Assembly (NCBI GenBank): GCA_964548225.1
Contig: CAZJQP010000075.1
Span: 1-25,943, forward strand
DNA from: CALMEH01 sp964548225
GTDB lineage: Bacteria > Acidobacteriota > Blastocatellia > Pyrinomonadales > Pyrinomonadaceae
Direction: 5' to 3'
Length of the DNA: 25,943 bases
Part shown: in pieces, positions 21,745 to 25,943 of the stretch
How the letters are laid out: every line of letters begins with the position of its first letter
How positions within the stretch are numbered: position 1 is the stretch's first letter
The notes under the pieces: model-generated
The model's database searches: none
Told to the model about the DNA's origin: nothing
Seen by the model: only the letters and a program-made list of their open reading frames with translations
Made by a program: the position numbers and the translations under genes

Positions 21745-22094
21745 GTGAATTGAATTTGAAAGAAATTAAAGAGAATCTGCTCGCCGAGCGTGCGAGTTTA
21801 ATTGAAAAACTAAAAGGCAACGATCTTTCGGTGGACGATTCGGAAACGCCTGATCCGGTTGATTTAGCTGTCAGAAATTATTCAAAAAACGTAATGTTGG
21901 CGGTGTCGGAAAACGAAAGTCGCCAACTCGCTTTAATTGATGAAGCGTTAGTGCGAATTGAAGACGACGAATACGGCGTTTGTCAAAACTGTGAGAAAGA
22001 CATTGTTCCGAAACGATTAGCGGCGATTCCTTGGGCGCGTTATTGCATTGATTGTCAACAACTTGTTGAGCAAGGTCTTTTAGACGAAGATTAA
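21741..22094 (+). CDS. DksA/TraR-family zinc-finger protein
   Basis: A 117-residue protein with an N-terminal helical coiled-coil region (residues about 5-75) and a C4 zinc finger, CQNC (81-84) and CIDC (102-105), spaced as in DksA/TraR. DksA-type proteins enter the RNA-polymerase secondary channel and modulate ppGpp-dependent initiation. The acidic coiled-coil tip typical of DksA (DxxDxA) may correspond to PDPVDLA (38-44). Length is shorter than E. coli DksA (151). It overlaps rlmH by ATGA and probably ends at the hairpin 22098-22168. Confidence 0.9.
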   Translation: MSELNLKEIKENLLAERASLIEKLKGNDLSVDDSETPDPVDLAVRNYSKNVMLAVSENESRQLALIDEALVRIEDDEYGVCQNCEKDIVPKRLAAIPWARYCIDCQQLVEQGLLDED

Positions 22095-22097
22095 GAA

Positions 22098-22168
22098 AAT
22101 GAGAAATGAGAAATGAGAAATGAGAGTTGAACAAGTTCTCATTTCTAATTTTTCATTTCTCATTTTTA
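22098..22168. repeat. Micro-repeat hairpin before comF
   Basis: The left arm is four tandem copies of atgagaa (22098-22126) and the right arm carries ctcatttct, tttcattt and ctcattttt (about 22138-22168). They pair over about 28 bp with a few mismatches around the loop gttgaacaagt. It ends 2 nt before the comF ATG and replaces the Shine-Dalgarno region. Confidence 0.75.
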
Positions 22169-22170
22169 CT

Positions 22171-22890
22171 ATGTTTCATAAAATTACCGACACACTTCTC
22201 TCTGTAATTTATCCTCAAGCCTGTCAAATTTGCGAAAAATCAGTTGAAATGAAGGCGGACGGCGTAGTTTGTCGGGCGTGTTGGGAAAAAACGCGGGTTT
22301 TTTCGGGCGCAGAAACCTTGTGTCATAAATGTTCTTTTTTTCTGCACGGAAACCCGACTGATTACGAAACTTTTTGTCATCAATGCGATGAACATTTTTA
22401 TGATGCGGCACGCGCTGTCGGGCTTTACGAAAACGCGCTTTCGGCTTCGATTTTGCATTTGAAAGAAGAACCTTTCGTTTCTAAAAATCTGCAAAATTTA
22501 TTCATTACAGCTTTTGAAAATTCACCGTTTCAAGACACAAATCTAATCGTTCCCGTGCCACTTTCAAAACGCCGTTTTTTTGAACGCGGATTTAATCAAG
22601 CAGGTGTGTTAGCGCAAATTTTAGCAAAAAATACGCATATAAATCTTGATGAACAAAGCCTTGTCCGCATTGTTCACACACCGATTCACCGTGCCGCAAT
22701 GGATAGACAAGCGCGGGAAAAAACCGTTGAAAATGCTTTTGATGTAAAGCGTCAAAAATTGCTTGAAGAAAAGAAAATTTTACTTGTAGATGATGTGTTC
22801 ACGTCCGGCGCAACTGTTTCAAGTTGTGCGAAAGTTTTAAAGCAGAAAGGCGCGGCGGTTGTTTATGTATTGACGATTGCAAGGGTTTAG
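22171..22890 (+). CDS. comF: ComF-family phosphoribosyltransferase
   Basis: The start chosen is ATG 22171 (239 residues). An upstream in-frame ATG at 22120 would translate the hairpin and is unlikely. Two zinc ribbons come first (Cys18/21/34/37 and Cys51/54/69/72), then a ComF PRTase core (VPVPLSKRRFFERGFNQAGVL) and the PRPP loop ILLVDDVFTSGAT. In naturally competent bacteria ComF is needed for DNA uptake, with a late role in handling incoming DNA. No other com gene is in the window. It ends at a 28-bp inverted repeat shared with the convergent gene. Confidence 0.92.
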   Translation: MFHKITDTLLSVIYPQACQICEKSVEMKADGVVCRACWEKTRVFSGAETLCHKCSFFLHGNPTDYETFCHQCDEHFYDAARAVGLYENALSASILHLKEEPFVSKNLQNLFITAFENSPFQDTNLIVPVPLSKRRFFERGFNQAGVLAQILAKNTHINLDEQSLVRIVHTPIHRAAMDRQAREKTVENAFDVKRQKLLEEKKILLVDDVFTSGATVSSCAKVLKQKGAAVVYVLTIARV

Positions 22891-22998
22891 AAAGCGAGAA
22901 GGGGAGATTGTTGAATATTTGCCGGCGTTTTGATTCTAAAATCTTGATTTTCGCTGATAAAGCCGATAATTATTCAACAATCTCCCCTTCTCGCTTTC
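22890..22998. terminator. Bidirectional terminator, perfect 28-bp inverted repeat
   Basis: 22890-22917 (gaaagcgagaaggggagatt...) is the exact complement of 22971-22998, separated by 53 nt. It lies between convergent comF and the dehydrogenase gene. Arms are purine-rich on the left and pyrimidine-rich on the right, the same style as the hairpins at 7.1, 21.2 and 22.1 kb. Confidence 0.8.
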
Positions 22999-23010
22999 CC
23001 GCTTTTTAAA

Positions 23011-24990
23011 TTACGGTGCGTCGTAACGCGGCGCGGCTAAATCGCCGTCCAAACCGAATTGTCTGATTAAATTTCCGTTGGTGCTTTGCGAAGCATACCA
23101 AACACCGGTTGAAGGACGGAAAACGGCAATATCGTCGCGCCCGTCGCCGTCATAATCGCCAACGGTCGGAACATCACTGCTCACGCCCCATTGCGTCGCC
23201 AAAAATCCGCTCGTGCTTCTTAGGGCATACCAAACGCCGGTTGAAGGACGGAAAACTGCTTGGTCGGTTTTGCCGTCGCCGTCAAAATCGCCCGGTGTCG
23301 GAATGTCTTCAGCCAAACCGAAATTTACGGCATTAAACGAATTATTGACACTGTTCAAACGATACCAGACACCGTTTGACGGACGGAAAACCGCGATGTC
23401 ATATTTGCCGTCTGCATCGTAGTCAGCCGCGACAGGTTTATCTCCGTTTGTGCCGAATGGAACGGCTAAGAAATTATTCGGATTTGTCGTGCGGCGAATC
23501 CACCAAGTTCCGGTCGAAGGACGAAAAACCGCAATATCGGCGCGTGCGTCGCCGTCAAAATCGCCCTGCGCGGGAATATCGTCTGCCGCCCCGAAAGGAA
23601 CTATGCTGACAGTATTATTACTGCTGTTATACGCATACCAAACATTGGTTGACGGACGAAAGACGGCAATGTCCGAAATATTATCGCCATCGTAATCTTC
23701 CGGCACGGGTTGGTCGCCGTTCGAACCAAATTGCTGAATTCTGACCGAATTATTCGAACTGTTATACGAATACCAAATACCCGTCGAAGGACGAAAAACA
23801 GCGGTGTCGGTTTTAAAGTCGCCGTCGAAGTCGCTTGAAGCACGGGCGCGGACGATTTTTTCAACCGTGCCGCTGGTTAAGCCGGTCATATAAACTTCGC
23901 CATCATCATCTTCGCCAAATGACGAAGTAAGACGCGGTGTGTCGAGCAAGGCAGTCGTGTTTGAGGCATTTATGAAAATTTCGCCGGTGCAGTAATCGGC
24001 ATAAATATAAGTTCCGTTGACAAAAGTGTTCTGCGTTCCGCGATAAATCACGCCGCCCGTAACCGAACATCTCGCGCCGGCGTTCGCATATGTATAAAGC
24101 GGTGCGGTGTAATTTGCCGGAGTGCAAAGCGTCGGGTCTAATCCGGTGCAGGAATTTCCTTCATAAACGCGCCAGCCGTAATTTCCGCCGAGTGTAATAA
24201 TGTCAACTTCCTCAACCGCATCTTGTCCGACATCGCCCAAATAAAGTTGATTTGTGCCGCCGCGGTCAAACGAAAAACGCCACGGATTTCTCAAGCCGAT
24301 AGCATAAATTTCATCCGCGCCGGGTGTTGCGCCCGCGTAAGGATTTGTCGGCGGAATCGTGTAAGCCGGATTGGGCGCAGGATCAGCCGTGCTGGGCGTG
24401 ATGCGGAGCATTTTGCCCAAAAGTTCGTTGATATTTTGCGAACGGTTGCCCGGATCGTTTGCCGAACCGCCGTCGCCCATTCCGATATAAAGATTATTGT
24501 CGGGACCGAAAGCAATCATTCCGCCGTTGTGATTTGAAAACGGTTGCGGAATGGTTAATAAAGTTACTCCGCTGGTCGGATCGCCGACGGTGTTATTGTT
24601 GATGGCTTTATAACGAGCAACGATGGTTGCTCCATCTGATTCGCGTGTATAATTGACGAAGAAAAAACTGTTCGTCGCAAACTGCGGGTGAAATGCCAAA
24701 CCTAAAAGTCCGCGTTCATTACCCGTCGAACTGACCACACCCGTAAGATTCATAAAATCCGTCGTCGTATTTGCGCCCGGCTGAACGACTTTGATAATGC
24801 CACGTTGTTGAACGATAAAAAGCCGTTTTGTGCCGTCTTTTGAACTCGTAATCTGAACCGGCAGACTCAAACCCGTCAAAAACGGTTGCATCCGAATCGT
24901 CAAAGGCGCAGGAACGCCCTGCGCCAAAACTCCCGAAATCGTCATCAGAACGATTAAAAATAACCCAATCCCAAACCCAAATTTTTTCAT
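23011..24990 (-). CDS. Secreted PQQ-dependent sugar dehydrogenase-like protein with C-terminal FRPS (FG-GAP-like) repeats
   Basis: The start chosen is ATG 24990 (659 residues), giving the signal peptide MKKFGFGIGLFLIVLMTISG (to VLA). The longer frame to 25068 reads into the upstream gene and adds no signal. Residues about 30-385 form a six-bladed beta-propeller of the soluble glucose/aldose-sugar dehydrogenase type (RGLLGLAFHPQF, HNGGMIAFGPDNNLYIGMGD, AIGLRNPWRFSFD, VGQDAVEEVDI, GGNYGWRVYEG), which oxidises sugars with PQQ. The C-terminal 270 residues hold at least six repeats of the DYDGDG..DIAVFRPSTGVWY type, Asp-rich calcium-binding FG-GAP-like units. It follows the NTR-like gene after 25 bp. 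Confidence 0.9.
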   Translation of the reverse strand: MKKFGFGIGLFLIVLMTISGVLAQGVPAPLTIRMQPFLTGLSLPVQITSSKDGTKRLFIVQQRGIIKVVQPGANTTTDFMNLTGVVSSTGNERGLLGLAFHPQFATNSFFFVNYTRESDGATIVARYKAINNNTVGDPTSGVTLLTIPQPFSNHNGGMIAFGPDNNLYIGMGDGGSANDPGNRSQNINELLGKMLRITPSTADPAPNPAYTIPPTNPYAGATPGADEIYAIGLRNPWRFSFDRGGTNQLYLGDVGQDAVEEVDIITLGGNYGWRVYEGNSCTGLDPTLCTPANYTAPLYTYANAGARCSVTGGVIYRGTQNTFVNGTYIYADYCTGEIFINASNTTALLDTPRLTSSFGEDDDGEVYMTGLTSGTVEKIVRARASSDFDGDFKTDTAVFRPSTGIWYSYNSSNNSVRIQQFGSNGDQPVPEDYDGDNISDIAVFRPSTNVWYAYNSSNNTVSIVPFGAADDIPAQGDFDGDARADIAVFRPSTGTWWIRRTTNPNNFLAVPFGTNGDKPVAADYDADGKYDIAVFRPSNGVWYRLNSVNNSFNAVNFGLAEDIPTPGDFDGDGKTDQAVFRPSTGVWYALRSTSGFLATQWGVSSDVPTVGDYDGDGRDDIAVFRPSTGVWYASQSTNGNLIRQFGLDGDLAAPRYDAP

Positions 24991-25015
24991 ACAATCTTGA
25001 CTCCAAATAAAAATT

Positions 25016-25444
25016 CTACTGCGGCTTCTTTCCCGCTCCCAACTTTTCCAAATCTTCCTTTGCTCCATCCGCCGAACGCGAGCGCGAACATCTTCCGACT
25101 CTTAATTCGCCTTCGGAATCGGCGTTGGCATAAATCAAATATCGTTCACCGGTCTTAAAATTCGCCTGATAGCGCATTGTTTCATAAACACCGATAACGA
25201 TTTTCTTTTTGTTTGCGCCTTTCCAATATTTTTCGACCTCAAACTCGAAATACCGGACATCGCCCCGCTTTTCCTCGCTCAAAACCTTGCCGACAAAAAC
25301 CGCTTTGGCATAATCGTAGGCTTCGTCAAACGTAAAAACGCGGCACTTTGCCGATTCGTTTTCCGCAATTACGGTTTTAGACGAAAACGCACCAAACAAA
25401 GCCGACAAAACCACCATCGCAAAAATAAGTTTTAGATATTTCAT
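25016..25444 (-). CDS. Secreted NTR/TIMP-like domain protein
   Basis: A 142-residue protein with a signal peptide (MKYLKLIFAMVVLSALFGAF). The mature domain is a small beta-barrel with two Cys: CRVFTFDEAYDYAKAVFVGKV, FEFEVEKYWKG, IVIGVYE, FKTGERYLIYA and VGRCSRSRSADGAKEDLEKL. This order (Cys, 'AdaVFvGkV', 'F.V...wKG', 'G..YLiyA', 'CsRs...A..DL..L') matches what I recall of bacterial NTR/TIMP-like domains. Eukaryotic TIMPs inhibit metalloproteinases through the free N-terminal Cys. A similar role here is speculative, since CR-V is not at the mature N-terminus (it lies about 10 residues in). First gene of a leftward pair with the sugar dehydrogenase. Confidence 0.75.
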   Translation of the reverse strand: MKYLKLIFAMVVLSALFGAFSSKTVIAENESAKCRVFTFDEAYDYAKAVFVGKVLSEEKRGDVRYFEFEVEKYWKGANKKKIVIGVYETMRYQANFKTGERYLIYANADSEGELRVGRCSRSRSADGAKEDLEKLGAGKKPQ

Positions 25445-25543
25445 TTTGTAAAATCCTTAAATCGAAAAAGCAAGGGGCGTGTTTAATACATTTTAACGGC
25501 TTGCAGAGGAAAAAAGCAAGAATATAGTTGAATTAGCCTTGCG

Positions 25544-25680
25544 AAAAATGCAGAAACACTCACGAAGCAAGTATGCGTTTTTTTTCACGCTTACTTCGTG
25601 CGCGTTTCCACAAAAAATGCAGAAACACTCACGAAATTAAGTGTGCGTTTTTTTACTTCGTGCGTATTTCCGCAATTCTA
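25544..25680. repeat. Palindromic repeat pair related to those at 3.2 kb
   Basis: Two copies of a 23-bp sequence (25544-25566 and 25613-25635) containing tgcagaaacactcacgaa, each followed by a T-run and a complementary arm ending ttcgtgcg and tttcc. Each copy therefore folds as an imperfect hairpin. They share gcagaaacac with the palindromes at 3176-3278. The interval 25445-25540 contains nothing recognised. Confidence 0.6.
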
Positions 25681-25697
25681 TTCGCAAAAGGTTATAG

Positions 25698-25943
25698 ATG
25701 ATGTTCATCTTGTTGGCTTTGCAAGAACTCTACTCGCAAGCTAAAAACACGCCGACTCTGTCAATTGCCCAGCTGATTCTATTGATTGCCCACTTGATTC
25801 TATTGATTGCCCACTTGATTCTGCTCATTGCACGGCTGATTCTGCTCATTGCACAGCCGATTTTGTTAATTGCACGCCCGATTCTGCCGATTGCACAACC
25901 GATTTTGTTGATTGCACAACCGATTTTGTTGATTGCACAACCG
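25698..25943 (+). CDS. Open frame through the 21-bp array, uncertain gene, runs off the window
   Basis: ATG ATG at 25698 opens a frame (MMFILLALQELYSQAKNTPT) that continues through the 21-bp array as heptads IAQLILL, IAHLILL, IARLILL, IAQPILL to the window end. A weak purine-rich site (aaaagg) lies 6 nt upstream. A 21-bp repeat without stops is automatically open, so the frame alone proves little. If translated, the product would be a very hydrophobic heptad repeat protein. Confidence 0.25.
   Translation, partial: MMFILLALQELYSQAKNTPTLSIAQLILLIAHLILLIAHLILLIARLILLIAQPILLIARPILPIAQPILLIAQPILLIAQP
25764..25943. repeat. 21-bp tandem repeat array, at least 8.5 units, continues beyond the window
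   Basis: Units of exactly 21 bp, ending in two identical copies (attgcacaaccgattttgtt plus g). Units become more divergent toward the left (attgcccagctgattctatt...), so expansion appears to proceed from the right. Most changes are in positions 7-12 and at third-base-like sites. No spacers, so this is not a CRISPR array. Confidence 0.9.

Noticed and set aside
25764..25943. CRISPR array
   Set aside because: Units are contiguous 21-bp tandem copies without unique spacers, and no cas gene is present.

Overview
The window looks like a chromosomal segment of an Acidobacteriota bacterium, most likely class Blastocatellia (Pyrinomonas-like). This is an inference from the gene repertoire rather than a database match. 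The features behind it are Uma2-family endonuclease, delta-60 repeat and DGD..AVFRPS repeat secreted proteins, a winged-helix/TM/PD40 regulator, a TonB receptor with a carboxypeptidase-regulatory domain, a Ser/Thr kinase with a membrane anchor, and a REP-associated transposase. Codon use is uniform with a bias to A/T in intergenic DNA. No tRNA, rRNA or CRISPR array was seen.

Left part (1-5755): the C-terminal half of a membrane-anchored Ser/Thr kinase, a truncated four-helix-bundle gene, a REP-associated tyrosine transposase (RAYT) followed by REP-like inverted repeats and a degenerate 21-bp repeat array, a small hypothetical gene, a palindromic repeat cluster, then a leftward operon rpiB-Uma2-deoC. 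RpiB and DeoC both carry unusual N-terminal extensions that resemble bacterial-microcompartment targeting helices. RpiB also has Asp where the catalytic Cys normally sits.

Core part (5756-8407): hpt, a secreted cystatin-like protein, rplU-rpmA with a near-consensus promoter and a strong terminator, then an AT-rich stretch with five DnaA-box-like nonamers on one strand. This is followed by a promoter, about 530 nt of highly structured non-coding sequence and a 12-bp-stem terminator: a candidate large structured RNA of unknown family, and the strongest novelty candidate here.

Middle accessory part (8413-15529): a 915-aa secreted delta-60 protein, a MITE-like element with a perfect 31-bp inverted repeat, a three-gene leftward operon (permuted papain-fold-like protein, HExxH metallopeptidase with LysM, lipoprotein) that looks like an effector/accessory module, and a CadC/ToxR-like wHTH-TM-propeller regulator.

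Right part (15572-22890): the housekeeping block obgE, two small unknown genes, nadD and rsfS (the last four coupled by ATGA overlaps), a TonB-dependent receptor, rlmH overlapping a DksA/TraR zinc-finger gene, and comF. In many bacteria rplU-rpmA-obgE-nadD-rsfS-rlmH lie close together. Here that block is split by accessory cargo at two places. The right end has a convergent bidirectional terminator, a leftward pair (NTR/TIMP-like secreted protein, then a PQQ-type sugar dehydrogenase with FRPS repeats), palindromic repeats related to those at 3.2 kb, and a 21-bp tandem array running off the window that encodes IAQPILL-type heptads.

A recurrent theme is intergenic hairpins whose arms are built from short purine-rich micro-repeats, each with a different unit. 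At least four sit at gene boundaries.
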